Source: Neodontobutis hainanensis
Lineage: Eukaryota; Chordata; Actinopteri; Gobiiformes; Odontobutidae
Direction: 5' to 3'
DNA: 64,000 nt
Assembly (NCBI GenBank): GCA_024349245.1
Contig: JALDNG010000087.1
Span: forward strand, 1,173,001 to 1,237,000
Of the stretch, positions 1-13,584 are shown in pieces (position 1 is the stretch's first letter; each line of letters starts with the position of its first letter). Below the pieces are notes generated by a model. It saw only the letters and a program-made list of their open reading frames with translations, made no database searches and was not told the DNA's origin. The position numbers were made by a program, and so were the translations under genes.

Positions 1-3000
1 GTGAAGATTAGATTCAGATTGCTCTAAGTGTGTTGAATGGTAGGGTACTGCCTCTGGAGACTGGCCCTGGAGAGAACTGCCTGTTCCCAAGCTCTGGAGG
101 AAGCAGGACGTTCACAGAGAAGGAAGATGAGGGTGAGGCAGCTGGGACACAGCCAACTAAACGGGGAATAAAGAATACACCATTTTCAAAAAAGACCATT
201 TCTCCTTTTATCCTGCCCTTTCCTCTCCTGTCTGCGCTCAAGTGTCCCGTCTTCATCATTACACCACCTCCCCACACACACAGCAGTAATATTTCCAGCA
301 AATACCATAGCTTATCACACACACACTCACACGCACGCACGGCACTGCTCCGGCGCACATCCTTCAGATGACCGACTGAACTGCCCCACAGATGTTGCAG
401 TCCTATATAAACATGCTCACTCCGAACCCCCCATGAACCTCCCTCAGCTATTATAGTCCAGTCATGATTCTTCATAAGCTGTTGTATCCACAGTGTGTTT
501 ACTTATATTCACAAATGAGACCAGGCCAACATTAACAAAACTTAAGCTGCAACACCCAGCCCACTATTTAGTTTGGAGCAAAAAAGCACTTTATCAAGGT
601 TTGACTTCTTTTGTCACGCATGTGGTGTTGCAACATGTTGTCTCACAGCTGTGCAACAAGACTTGTATACCAAACGTATCTATTATTACTTTCATATGTA
701 TTCAAGTTTGATGGTACTTGAAACAAAAACATTGTAGCGCAGCTGTTGAAACTTTAAACTGATAGTGGTGAAGTAACTGACAAGGCAATGTACCATTTAC
801 AATTATACATCAGAATACAGTCTAAAAAGTCAATCTTTCATGCATTTTCATATGTGGCAAATGACCACGGTATGGGCAGAATTTTCAACACTTGAGTTGT
901 CATTGTTCTTTGGAATTTTAGGTTTGATGTTGGTGAAGCGAAAAGGGCACACAAGGCTGCCCAAGACTGGTTATTGCTGTGAGAAAATGCCATTGATACA
1001 AAGAAAGAAAAATAAAATGGTGCAACGGTAACAAGAAGCTGTACAATCAGTTTAAAATAGGACGAAACCAGGCCCTACTCTGCTAAAAATACTTCGGCCA
1101 GAGGTTATTGATAGAATATACTTGGAAAGTAACAGCTCAACACACTAATGGATATGGAGTTGATTCCAGTTTTAAAGTATTCAGTGGATCAATAAGTCAC
1201 ATTATTAAAACATCAAAAATATTCCATATTGTGACTGGGTTTAACACCAGGCTGCCTAAACTTCAGGTACATGTCTGCATTATGGAGCAGAGCAGATCTT
1301 GTTGTCTGGACACAGTGGTGCTTTAAAGTGATTAATGTCAAGCCCTAATTTGTGTCATTTTCACTTTCAATAAAGTGCAATTTTGTTTAACCACAAAAAC
1401 TATTGTAAAGTGATTCCAGTATGTTTAGTGACATTTTCAAACTGTAAGCATGATCTCATAATTATTGTGACAATATTGTTCATTACAATTATTGTGGCCA
1501 GGATAATTGTGACACAAAATTCTATTATCGTCCCATGCATAGTGTGTAGTCTGATGGAGAACCAAGGCTAATATTGGCTTACACTGATACAGTGACTTTT
1601 ATTGCTTAGGAACTCAAAATGTATGGCTCTGAAGACCCCCCTTAACCTTAAAGTTGTTGCATATTGGTTTTGTCTTTTAGGGCAACCAAAATGTAGAGAT
1701 CTCACACACACACTTTATAATAGTCTTATTTATAAAGTGAGTTAGCAATCAGTGCAGATCGCAAGGTGGTAAAAGCCATTCTTCCCTTCCGTTGTCCAAA
1801 AATATCCCACACCCAGTCTCTCACACAAGCGCACACCCAGTGCACGCACAACACTCAGAGCCTCCCAGTCCAGACTGATGCGTCGTCATGGCGCTCCATC
1901 CCATCATCTCACCCTGGCCAGCTGCCAAACACTTTCTCTCGCCCAAGCCCCGCTCCTGCTCTACCCGGATCTGGTTGCAGTGCATTGTGGGATGTCAGAT
2001 CTAATCTTTCCAGCAGGATGTGTGTGTGCATGTGTGACTGTAGTTGTATTGTTCAGATGTGCGCTGTCCAATCAGAGCTTTCAGGTGGGATCAAACACAT
2101 TCCACAGCAGCCTCCACCTGCGGCTCACTCACCTGTCTCACAGTCAGCACTCTTTCATAACTGTGGGTGGGTGCACTTGGTCAAGGACATGAAGCCCCGC
2201 CCCCTCACTGTCCCATGTCATCATATCCCACAAGGCCAAGTCTGTGCATATTGATGGGTAAAGGATACGCTGGTGTAAAGCCTCTCAATATCCCTCTGCA
2301 GTGCATCTCACACACACTCACAGCTCAGGTTTGCTCATGGGACACACTTTGACCTACTACCAGATCATGTCATCATGGTTTCCCATTAACTCCACTGGGC
2401 TTTCAGGCATCAGGGATTATTGATTTATTTTATAAAGCGCAAAGATATGAGGAACCCTGAAGACAAATGGAAAATATAAAAAAAATAAAAGGATCTAACC
2501 CTCTGACACGTGAAATTAAAAAAAAAATTGTATTAAAGTTAGCTTTGCTGTATTCTTTGTGCATGCCTGTTCAATGTCTGTGTGCGTTGTGGCTGAGGCC
2601 AGTATACATCAGGCATTAACTACCATTCACATTACTACAAATGTTAGCCTTTTTTTCCCCCTCTTTGTTGTTATATTTATTCTTTGTGCAAAATTGTTGC
2701 AAATCATTTTCCTTGTTGTTAGGTGACCAGACAAAGTGCCAGCTTTGTTCATTGGACAGCAGACTATGAGTTTGTGCTTTACTAAAATGCTGCTGTAAAA
2801 CACTACCAGTGCAATGCAGACTGTTATGGAAGACTGAAAATGAAAACACTGGTCTGAACATTGACACAATTGTTTGAAGCCAGAACCATTAAAAACAGGC
2901 TGGCAAGACGCAGAAGGTGAATACTGCAAAGCTTTGTACACATAAACACACCAACCACAACCTCACTGCACTCAGTTTCAGTTTGTCAGAATGTGTGCAT

Positions 3001-4730
3001 TTCTTTTTGACAAATGGAAAATCCAAAAGTCTTAGTAAGCAGAAAGATGACACCTGTCAATGCCTACACAGCACTTTAAAATAAAAAAAAACATTAGCCC
3101 TTCTACATTATTAATAGTATAGGCATTAGTCCTTTATCGTTATTCAGAAATCAATAACTTGACTTTGTATTTTGTCTCCAAAGCATTGTTTAGCGGCTCT
3201 CGCATCTGCTCATCATTAAGCGTCTTTATTTTTACCAAATGTGTAATGTGGGACATGCACGGTGACATCAGAGGCTGAGTTACAGCCCCGCCTTTGAAAG
3301 GGAGCGGGTTCATGATGTAAGCACATATATCGTCATTGCAACACTCAAAATCTAACTGTCCCGAGAGAACTTTTTAGCAGGCGTGATGCACTAAAGCAAA
3401 GCAGGTATGGAGAAAAAAAAAAAAAACTGATGATGGGAATTTTAAAAGCATCACCTCGCTCTGAAAGGTGCATTAAAGAACGGATGTTGTGTTGGCTGGA
3501 GACGGCCTCACCCCCATACCCCCGCTCCCCGCCCAAAGGCAGCGCTCCACTTTCAGCTAATCACTCATTTCCTCTTGCTCGAGGGTCAGCCCCACCCTGC
3601 GCTGAACAACAACGCCTCGGGGCTGGACGCAGCTAAATGATTTATACAGAGATGTACTGTACAGCAGACATGGGATGAAAAATCCAGTGTGTGACGCAAC
3701 AAAGTAATCACATTATTCTGTTTAGTCTAAAACGGGCCTTTTGAGATACATGTAAACATTCCAGTCTGAGTGAATTTGTACCAAACAGATTTTCTAACAA
3801 ACATAATGTGGTTTGTTGGACGTCACCTCAGTTGCAGCTGGTCTAGAGGCTCTGCCTTGCTCGATAGACCCTCAAGTGTTTTCACCATGAAACCCAACTG
3901 CAAGATGTACGAGAAGGAGAAGACAAGAGTAAATTCCATCCGAATTTGAATGAATTGGCAGTCAAGTATACGATCAACCTGTTAACGGTCCCAAAAGCAG
4001 TATTGCCATGTCGCTGGAAAAGTACAGATGCTACAAAAAGGCAGCAAAAATCAGTTTCAAAATCAAAATTAGGGATGGCATATCTTTATCCTTTATCTTT
4101 AGTTTCCGTAAATGGGGCTGCGCAATTTTAGAAATATGTGCAATATGCAAGAACTATTTAAATATAGCAAAAACCATATTACCTGCAATACGTAATTATA
4201 AATGTAGGAGCTAAATCAATATTAACCAACCGGTCTAAACTAGGACTAAATGTAAAAATAAAGTAGGACATTTTATTTGGACGCACCACAGATTGATTTA
4301 AGCCTTTGTTTGGACGATGACCCGGCGATAAAATGTAATTTTTAATAATTGAAATAGCTCCTAACGTTATTGTGATACTACCCGCATTACCAAAGTTGGT
4401 CCTAGACCTACATATTCTCAACAACCATAAAGATGCACCGTTTGCTTCTATGCTGCTAGCCAACTTGTTTTTGCTGTGCACCGCACTAGCATATGTTTAG
4501 CATGCCAGAAAGTAATTAAGATAGTTGTCCCAATGGCCAAAACAATCATAGCTCAACATAACTTTGAATATTATCAGTGAGTTGCTCTTAAATTTGAGTA
4601 ATGTAGATGTTGAAAGTATTCAAAAGAGTAACTTTCTAAACTTTGTTAAAATTCAGTTCAAGTGAAATTACACACAGAAATGCGCTCAGTTTTGACCTTC
4701 AGCAAGGCTCCATTAATTTGATTTCCATGT
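1..4730. other. non-coding stretch, no gene recognised
   Basis: No reading frame here resembles a known protein and no chained exons with consensus splice sites were found on either strand. The sequence is AT-rich with short CA/CG-rich patches near 280-350 and A/T homopolymers. GC-rich, E-box-containing patches (several CACCTG) lie near 2100-2230, and GC-rich patches lie near 3280-3310 and 3510-3630; these could be regulatory but nothing proves it. If the first exon proposed at 15.2 kb is right, this whole stretch is intronic. Confidence 0.5.
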
Positions 4731-4737
4731 GGCTGTT

Positions 4738-4760
4738 CACGCACGCACGCACGCACGCAC
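4738..4760. repeat. (CACG)n tetranucleotide microsatellite
   Basis: About six uninterrupted CACG/GCAC units, directly visible. It contains CpG steps in an AT-rich setting. Confidence 0.9.
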
Positions 4761-7700
4761 CTAATAAATGAAACTCTGAAGCCTCCAGATGTGGACAGAC
4801 ACAAAGCTGAAGGGTTACTGTGGTGTTAGCTGGAGTTGAGACAGGGTTATGGGTTCAAATATATTGACCAGGACTGGCCAAGCAGTGTTGAAGGGGTTAT
4901 GTGTTCAAACACTGATAGTAAACAGACACATTTAGCCAGGGATAGTTTCAAGTCCATTGCAAAGAGGTTTCTATTTGGCCTGGGGGCCAAAATTTGCCCT
5001 CCAATGAGTTTGATTTGGCCCGTCAGTGGTTGTCATGTTTTGAAATTGCCCGATTGATTTAATCGGCAATAATGGTCGAGCATACTTAACCATTGGTAAT
5101 GGCCTTTTGCATTAAAGCCATTGTGTTTATACATCCCAGAAACAACCTGGTGCCCTCACTTATGGTGCTCCATTAACTTTAAAGATTAAAAAGGGTCTTT
5201 AAAAGATAAGACAATGTATGTTTGTACATGTGTGCACATTCCCACACTCTAAGTCCACAACTAGTCTGATTTTTGAAAGGGCTGGGTCAAACACTCAGAA
5301 CAAATTGTAGCATAGTATTTCTTTTAAATTACATGTAAACAAATGTGTTATGACCCAATGCTCTGTAATACATTTCCGTTTTGGCCCTCCGAGGATAAAA
5401 TGTTTGCCCCCTGCCCTAAATGCCTTACTTGTATGCCCTAATGATTACTTATAATCTTCCATTGAGCTATGAAATAATATCACATGAATACATATCACAA
5501 TTTTCCTCCACAATTTTGAATAGGCTATAGCTTTGAAAATATACCAACGTGTGCCACATGTTTTACACTTTAAAAGACTTCAGTTAGTGTAGTGTTTTTT
5601 TTATTAAATCAGCCCAGATAACATTCAAAGTTAGTGTAGTAATCAAAGATAAACTGGTGTAAGGTCGGCATTGCACTGAGCTTTAAAGAGCGCTGCAAGA
5701 TATTCCAAGTATCTGCAGCTGAGTCACTAAAAGACCAAGTATCCTGACATAGAAGAGAGTTATTATTAAGTGTTGCATAGCTGCACATAGACCAATGTAA
5801 GACAGAACTAAGGCATGTTGGCATGTAGGCCAGAAGAGAGAGAAAGACAGCATCAGCCATTTGTATCCAGCAGAACAACATCTTTTTAAAGATGAAAATC
5901 TCACAAACTAAAAAAACATGGCATCAAATGGACTCAAAACACCACTAGCCAACTCTTACACAGGGCAAATAGATGATGTAATGTAATTTCAAAATGGTTT
6001 GATAAAAGACGCTGAGTCAGAGCTGAAGAAATTGTGAATATAATGAATGAGACCAAGTTCTAATGCTTAATGAGCTCTATATAAAACTAATGAGACCGCA
6101 GTGCAGTGGCCGGGCTTAGATTTATGAAGAAAGTCCAATAAGTGTTATTAACAATCTTAGAGCTAAGTGTAGTAGTGAAATTTCCGTCCACAAATAAACA
6201 CAAAATGTTTTATAAAAATACAAAAAAATGGTTCCACAAATGTAAAATATGCAGTTCATTATTCATAAAAAGATGGAGAGCAATGTAATGTATTGGTAAC
6301 CACGACAGGCATTATGTTCCCGAGAAGTAGGGATGCACATTTTCTTTAACCAATAGTTGAACATTATCAATGTTCAAAAAGGTAAGAACAAACTGGAACT
6401 ATACTCATCTGTGCCCAGCGTTGAGCGCTCTCACAGTGTATCACCTCCAAACTACCCTTGGTACATTTACACAAACCTGTGCAGAAACAATACATTATGT
6501 GCAGTGCTACTCTGTCATAAGAGTAGAATAACACACTCGCACGTCCTGAAGAGAAGCAGGAGCGCAGAATGATGGCTAAAATTACCTACAATAATGTGCT
6601 TTGTTAGTCTGCACATTGAAATGGACTTTCCTGGCAATAAAACAGACACTATAACCGTCCATCTTAACTCGCCTTTGATCTCTAGACATAAGTTGTGTAA
6701 TGTGCAATAGCACAAACATTTTCAGATATCAATTTTCCTGAAGCCTGAGCATAACTCTTGCGTTTTTCCAGAGCTTTGTGTATGAAGTCGGCCATTTTCC
6801 ACTGCCATGTTTATTCAGACGTTTAGCATTTCCACAAAAGCATTATGAGTTGGTACTGCAGTCTAATGTGCAAAATTAAATAGAAAAGGGAAAAAAGTAA
6901 AGAACAGCAGTAACTTTTTCTTTGCGATCGGTCAAGCTAAAACAAAGCTAGCTTTATTAGCAAGATCCATTTCCCCTTTTTGATACGAGTCAGTGTCTTA
7001 GAGCTTATACTTAGAGAAGCACACTGAACAAAAGAACTTCTTGACAAGAGAAGGTGTACGAGTAAAGCAAGAATCGCAACAGGGAAATTTGTCTTGGGCA
7101 AAGTCCTAGAGCGTTTCTAGTTTAGAAAGGACAAAGACAAGGCAACAGTATAATTATGACCTCATACAAGCCACAGTAATGAGGAGTACAATAAATAAGA
7201 CCAATGAGAATGTATATAAAAAATAAATAAAAATAAAGTCTGGATAAAATAAACTTTAAACTCAGGTGATTTAGCAGAATGATAGCTTAGCCAATTGCTT
7301 AGCTATTTTGACTCCTTTTACCATTTAGTCTATTTATCAGACAACTGAGACCCTCTGTACTCTGCAAGACAAACAACATGTGAAGGTTCTCAGTCATCTT
7401 GAAGAAAAGGTTAAAGCAAAGGCATCTGGACTAGGTTTCAAGGTGACATTTTGTATCATATACCAAGACTTTTTCAAACACTACCTTCCATGTTTTTAAA
7501 GGTAAGGTGCCGCTCTATATTTAGCTACAGCCTTACCGGCCTTCGTCCTCCTCCTCCTCCCTGCCTCCTCTGTCGCACTGCTCCACTTCCTGTCAGCTGG
7601 ACACTTTCCAGAACATTCCAATCTCACCATTTCTCCTCTGTCCAGGAAGAATACTCAGCTGCTTTAACTCCCTTCCTCCTGCAATGAATCTCAGCATCTT

Positions 7701-9312
7701 GCCTTCTTCCTTCGGCTGGACAGCCTCCCATTCTCCTGCAGCTCCTCCGGCCATTAGGGGTAATAGTCTCTTCAATAAGATTCATAGTCATGACCTATTG
7801 ACCCATGAGTGTGCATACAAATGTAATATATAAAATAATGCACCAGCGAAAATTTTGTTTTTATATAGCAGACTAGTATTTCTTGGGAAAACATGGCCTG
7901 GCGTCCAGTATGACACACTCGACTTTACACAACTAGTCTGTCTTTAGTTAACTAGTCTTTTGTAAACTCCAAATTTAACACTGCATGGCTAATTTATTTA
8001 CATGGGTAGACTGTATATATGAAATGAATTAATTCCTGCAACCATAGGACTCTTGTACTCATTTGACCTCATCAGATAAATAAATGCATTACCCACTGCA
8101 GAGTGAGTAGTTTGTACAACTTCATTTTCATACAATAAACAACTACATAAAACAAAATCTGCCTGCTTGTACAATCAATAAAAGCTCTATAACATTGGAG
8201 CTTGAGCTGTGTTGTTAAAGAGTGTATTGACTTCTTTCACTTGCAACATCTCGGTTCAATAACGTTTTTGTGTTGTTTCAGCGATGGACTCTTCCAACAG
8301 ATAAAACTGGTTTGAGGGTGCAAAAATATTACAAGTTTTATTTATTTATTCCACCTAGTAGGCACTCAAAGCGCTTTGAAGTTGTTGAAGTGAGAATGTG
8401 ACCTCTTCCTAAAACATGGCCATCTTGAAATGTCAGCCCAAAAAAGGGGCCACTTGCTCTTCCTCAGCTTCCCCCTATCATCGTCCTGCTTCTGGACCCC
8501 CTCCTTCTGTCCCATGCTCCCACACTCCTCACCACACCCCCTCACCCCAGCTGCACTCCTCTGCTCCTCCTCCAGCCAAACTCCTGCAGCTAAAACTTTA
8601 AGCCCCTCTGAGTCTTGAAGCAGGAATCAGTGGAAATCCGGGGGATATTTAAGCAGCAGAGTGATTTCGATTTGACCTTATATGACTCGAGCTCTGTGTG
8701 GATGAGGGACGCATGTAAAGTGAAAGTAAAAGGCATCTTTCTTCGGTGAAAAGGCAACACTGAGAACTGGCCTTGTTTCTTAGAGTATGACACCTCGCAA
8801 CTTTTTAAAGAAAAAAAAGGGGACAATTCAAGCTGGTTACATTATTCCCAACCAAAAGCACTATGAATAGTGTTTGTGATTTTGCTTTAAAGTGAATGCC
8901 TATTGAATATTTAGGGACTGGCACCAACTACCAAGCAGCAATCTCTACCATCTTTGTCATTCATACAGTACACCGGAACTGCACCCTTTGCCTTGGGGTC
9001 AGGCAACGGAAGTGAAAAAATCTCATTAAATAAATAAATGTTACGGTTGCGCATGCAAGACTTCACTGACAAGCATCTGTGCATTTTCTTGGGTTCATCT
9101 TCATTTCACAGAACTCGTCCATAACAAAAATGCATCTTGGAGCACCATCCGTCTTCGAGACGTGGGGCATTTATCGAACAATAACCACCTATAAGGTCTT
9201 AGGCCTGTCTCAGCCAGGGTCATGTTACTCCTGTTTTTGGAAGATTCTAAATGGGTTGAAACTAATAAACCAGGAAGCTTCCAAAAGGCTCCCTAAAATA
9301 AAGACTGTTTCT
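4761..9312. other. non-coding stretch, no gene recognised
   Basis: No coding exon recognised. Near 4970-5050 there is a palindromic GGCC-rich sequence (TTTGGCCTGGGGGCCAAA) and near 6330 a GGGATGCAC-type motif, both reminiscent of hAT transposon ends, but no partner ends or target duplications could be paired. Pyrimidine-rich patches near 7540-7760 and 8450-8600 produce spurious reading frames. Small AAATA-rich tracts occur near 7215. Confidence 0.45.
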
Positions 9313-9381
9313 TACACTTACACACACACACACTTACACACACTTACACACACACACACTTACACACACACTTACACACAC

Positions 9382-9452
<71 letters not shown>
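9313..9452. repeat. (CA)n microsatellite with CACTTA interruptions
   Basis: The first half alternates CA runs with TTACACACA variants; from about 9384 to 9452 it is a pure (AC)n run. Reading frames through it translate to TH repeats on one strand and CV repeats on the other and are artefacts. Confidence 0.95.
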
Positions 9453-9455
<3 letters not shown>

Positions 9456-12335
9456 TAAAATAGCTGATCAGCATCTAGTGTGACATGTTTCTTCTCTTTT
9501 ATCCACAGTAAACCAGACCCCTGCATGTACCTCCATCACTAAGCATGAAAGCATTCGAGAAGACACACACTGAGTCAACAGATGAGTGCACTAATTAATA
9601 GAGACACCCTTCAGGTTTGTTTACAAGGCAGGTAGCCCAAAACAGAGAGACATCCAATCAGTTAATAAGATGCCCAAGCAAAGAGACAGCTGTGAATAAA
9701 AGTGTTTGTTATTGCATGGGCCAGATTTTCAAGGTTAAACCTCTCTGTGTTTCAGTGAGAAAGTGTTACGTAACCAGCAAGAATCCTCCGGTCTCACTTC
9801 TCAGCACTCTCGCCTACTGTGAGCTAGAAGCCTTCCAGCATGAGCACTTTAATATCAACCTGGTATTAGGACGATGAAAGCTCAGGAGTCAGGGTTGCTA
9901 TACGAGACGCTGCAGCACAGCGGCTGATTGACGGCTCGGGCCTCCTCTGTACATCAGCCCAGTGATAAAAAAAGGAGCGTGCTCAGGCCTGAGCTTGGAG
10001 TCTAATGTGGAAGTAGAGCCTTGCTCACACCAACTGCATTTCAGCTCAAAGTATCAAATAAAATACTCTTCAAACGTCAAGAAGTGTCTACTTTTAAAGT
10101 CTCTTTAATGTTGTCCATAATGTTCTTTACTTTGTTTTTTAATTTTGGTTCCATATCCTAAGATTTTGTGACAAATGTTAATACAGTTGAATTGACCTGC
10201 TAGCATAGCCACTAGCTTCACACATACAGTATACTTTCAGAGCTTGTTTTTTGAAAGCATAACAGAAATTATTTTGAAGACAGGTTGTTCTGCCACAATA
10301 TTAGTTAATGTCTATGGTTAACTAGACCCTTTACAAGGTTTCCACTGATGCTTTACAAACTCAGCTGGTACTTCAGTTAGCCCAAGAAGCTCACAGCTAA
10401 CTTTGCAATGGTTCTATAAACTGAACACGGGGACAAAACACCTTAAACCATTTAAAGTCACCTTTCTTGCACTGCAACAATTTGTTATCAAACTGGCACT
10501 GCTTGTAGTCATTTATTTACTTACTTTATTTATTTAGTAAAATACAGTGCAGAACCATTACAGTACTTTCACACTGCCACAGAATTTTAATGTAAATACC
10601 ACAAAAAAAATAAAAATAAAAATAAAAAAACAGAAAACTCACTCTGTTATTTTTTTTTATTGACTTTTTCTGCCAAAATTGTTTAAAGCTTTAAATCAAA
10701 CTGGGGTGCATCCTAAAGAGAAGGTCCTGGTTTAGACCTGGTTCATTCCTTCATTTATTAGGAATAAAAAGACAAAAAGAAAATAAATATTCTTTAATTT
10801 TTCTTTTACAGCATTTACTACAGCAATTATTTAATTACAACTTATGAGTATTTACAGTTACGATATGAGATAAAATTTTAACAGTAGCTTCAAAGCTACT
10901 GATGGGAAATTATTCAATAGCAGTGAACATTTTAAAAAAGCATAAGAGAAACAAACACCTCCACGTCCAAGCTTTAATGGGTGCTGTGAGGAGCATTTTG
11001 CATTCATCTAAATTGAAACCAGACTTCCAGTAAAACCTATTCTTCTGGTCTCCTCTCTTCTTTTCCTGGCTCATCTCCATTTAAATTAACACTGTAAATA
11101 AAACATTGCATGACGTCTATATTGTTTTTAAAAGAGTTTCCCACAGTCGCATAGGCTTTAGTAACATGGGGAGCCATATTGAAGGATGGAAAATTGTAAA
11201 TCAACTGGCTCGCCGCTCTCCATCATGTGATGTGCATGTAAGTGGGGCTGGGACACGACACATGGTGGGGACTGTAAATAAACATGTCCAAAGCCACGCC
11301 TCCTTCCTGCCACTGTGGAAAACTGAGACCAAACTCATTTCCAACACGACGCCCAGACCCTGGAACAACAATTGGTCATAACATGAATTCTAAATGTTTA
11401 GGTTGGCCCACGTCCGAATACACATCTAAATGTTATGAGATGGAATTCTAAAAAGGCGCACAATGGGAGTGTCCATTTAAATCACAGCTCGACACTTTAG
11501 TTTCCTTCAACATTACTTTATTCAACATGAAGCCATTTCTAAACCTTTTGTTAAAAGTTTTATGACATCACAGCCCATCTGCCGTTTGCACTAGATTTAT
11601 AAAACTAGAAGAACAGAGACCTATTTCATACACCTCATGTAAATGTATAAACCCAACTGATTTTTTGGCAGACTGTAGCAGAATACAAATAGTATCTGCT
11701 GCTCTAATAATGCCATGGTTGGTGACAATGAAGTCTTGAATAAAAAATGTTTTAGAGATGTGTAGTATTGCGTAGTATTTAGTAAAATAGTAAGTAAAAT
11801 CCAGACTAAACAAACCCCAAACGACAAAATCCAATCCAACAGTTTCAAGACAGGAGGATATCTTCTGTTTCACTCACTGAAGCATGCATGGGATTAAACA
11901 TCATTCTATTTTATAATCTACTGGCAAAACATGGGCATTTCAAAGATACAGTAGTTGCAGTGTGGACAGAGAAATTTCATTAAAAACTTGGCACTAAGGG
12001 CACGTTCACACTAAGGCCAGTTGATCCATGCTGTGTCGTGGTGCCTCTTATAGTCGACCTTTATGTCATTTTAAAGCACTCCTGATTATTTGAAGGGCTG
12101 TGTCCATCTGTACAAAAGAGAGCACCATAGTACAATACAGGGTACTCCACAGTTTATGGGGCTTGTTTTTACATTAAATATTGTCACCAGCCAAACTCAG
12201 AGTTAAAACAAACTTTGCAAACTTTTAATCAGCTTTTATCTTAGATCTGGCAAATTATGGACTGTCCTAGTTGGAATCATAATCATAGTCTGCAAACAGT
12301 TCAAATTTGGACCCGAATAAATAAAAAAACAAAAT
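9453..12335. other. non-coding stretch, no gene recognised
   Basis: No exon or repeat family recognised with confidence. A moderately GC-rich patch at about 9890-10030 stands out from the AT-rich surroundings and could be a conserved non-coding element; cross-species alignment would be needed to say so. A short AAATA-rich tract lies at about 10605-10628. Confidence 0.4.
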
Positions 12336-12343
12336 AGTCAGAG
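12336..12343. repeat. 8-bp target-site duplication, left copy (AGTCAGAG)
   Basis: Identical to 13577-13584 on the other side of the hAT-type element. An 8-bp duplication is the insertion hallmark of the hAT superfamily. Confidence 0.85.
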
Positions 12344-12798
12344 ACAGGGATGTAACAATTAACCGGGAACCGGTTGAAAATCGATTCACGTATGTAACAT
12401 AGTCAGTGGAGATGTTAATTCAATCACAATTCATGTTTTGAACATGGGTTGCTCTGTTTACTGCAAACTCACTTTCAACAAGTTGTTGCAAACAGTTTTT
12501 AGCATGGCAACGAGATTGTGAATGTTGATGTTGAAAAATGTCCCGTTACCTGTGGCAAACAGAGAGAATGTGAGCATTTATCTGTGTTAGCAAAGAGGCT
12601 AAACTGTAAACTGAGGCCGTCATCCCGAGTCTGAACCATAAGTTATTATAACACAATCAGACCTGTCTTAACCTAAGTGTTCATCTGTGTGAGGCCCTTG
12701 TCAGAGACATGTAATATATATTTTAAAGAATATTTAATAATGTCCTGGGTCATGTGCTGCCTTCTGTGAGTCTCTGATGCAGCCACAGAGTAAAGACC

Positions 12799-12843
12799 AG
12801 GGGTCGCAAACTTACGGTCCGCGGACCAAATCCAGTCCTTTGT
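12799..12843 (+). mobile_element. fragment resembling the end of a second hAT-type element
   Basis: The stretch CAGGGGTCGCAAACTTACGG followed by TCCGCGGACCAAATCC resembles the widespread hAT end of the form CAGGGGTC..AAACT..GGCCCGCGGGCCAAATCC. I could not find a matching opposite end, so it is either truncated or captured sequence inside the larger element. Confidence 0.4.
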
Positions 12844-13324
12844 GAAGTACTTCTGGTCCCAACATTAATTATTTATACATTCTTTCTTCTTTTTAAAATA
12901 AACAGGTGACCACATGAGACCAGTGTTTATTATTGGGTTTGATCTAAAGATGTTTTAAGTCTCAGCTAAAGTTAATAAGAACTAATTATTGAACACAAAA
13001 TAAATTAACCAGGTCTAAATCCATCAGAGGCAGATTTATTGGGGATTTTAAGTTACCTTGTTAATATTCACCAATTTATATTTTTATTAACTTTAATTTC
13101 CACTTACTCAAAGTACCTAGCCTTATAGTCAAATTAAATTGAACGCATGTAGAATTTGATTTTATTTATGTTTATTTATAAACTTACAAATAGATCAACA
13201 TTAGCCTACGTGCATTTTAAATAAATAAGGGAACATTTGACATTTACTTAGGGACCGTTGGAATTAGCTTTCGGAATGCCCTGATTTGTAAAATAATGAA
13301 AGGGCACTTCTTCACTTGTAATAT

Positions 13325-13456
13325 GAGCGGCAGTAGCTCAGTGGGTAGAGCGGTCGTCCTTCAACTGGCTGTAACACTGGTAATTACTGTAGAACAATGT
13401 AAGTCGCTTTGGATAAAAGCGTCTGCTAAATGAATAAATGTAAATGTAAATGTAAT
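13325..13456 (+). mobile_element. tRNA-derived SINE, internally deleted
   Basis: The head GCAGTAGCTCAGTGGGTAG matches a pol III A-box region of tRNA-derived fish SINEs. It jumps directly to the SINE 3' body (CTGTAACACTGG) and the tail AAGTCGCTTTGGATAAAAGC followed by GTCTGCTAAATGAATAAATG and TGTAAA repeats. The B-box and central region present in the copy at 18476 are missing. The tail resembles that of UnaL2-type LINEs, which supply the reverse transcriptase for such SINEs (family knowledge). It lies inside the hAT element. Confidence 0.75.
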
Positions 13457-13576
13457 ATGCCTCAACTCATTTCAACAAAAGAAAATCCTGAAAAATAAAT
13501 AAATAAAAAAATCAAATCATGAGATCGGAATTGTCAATTGAATCGAATCATGACTTGAGTGAATTGTTACATCCCT

Positions 13577-13584
13577 AGTCAGAG
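13577..13584. repeat. 8-bp target-site duplication, right copy (AGTCAGAG)
   Basis: Perfect match to 12336-12343, immediately outside the right inverted repeat of the hAT-type element. Confidence 0.85.

Larger units (their letters stand above)
12344..13576. mobile_element. non-autonomous hAT-type DNA transposon, 1.23 kb
   Basis: The ends are inverted copies of AGGGATGTAACAATT (near 12346-12360 and 13562-13576), flanked by the perfect 8-bp direct repeat AGTCAGAG. This combination is typical of hAT elements. The interior has no transposase-like reading frame, so the element must have been moved by a transposase made elsewhere. It carries a SINE copy at 13325-13456 and a second hAT-like end motif near 12799-12843, so it is a composite. 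The left end has two extra bases (AC) beyond the repeat, so the exact left boundary is uncertain by 1-2 bp. Confidence 0.8.

Noticed and set aside
1455..1545. ATTGTGACAATATTG..TTATCGTCCCATG, resembling a hAT terminal region
   Set aside because: No opposite end or target duplication could be paired.
4065..4200. GGGATGGCAT.. / GGGGCTGCGCAATTTTAGAAATATG.. hAT-like motifs
   Set aside because: They resemble ends of fish hAT elements, but neither boundary nor duplication could be identified.
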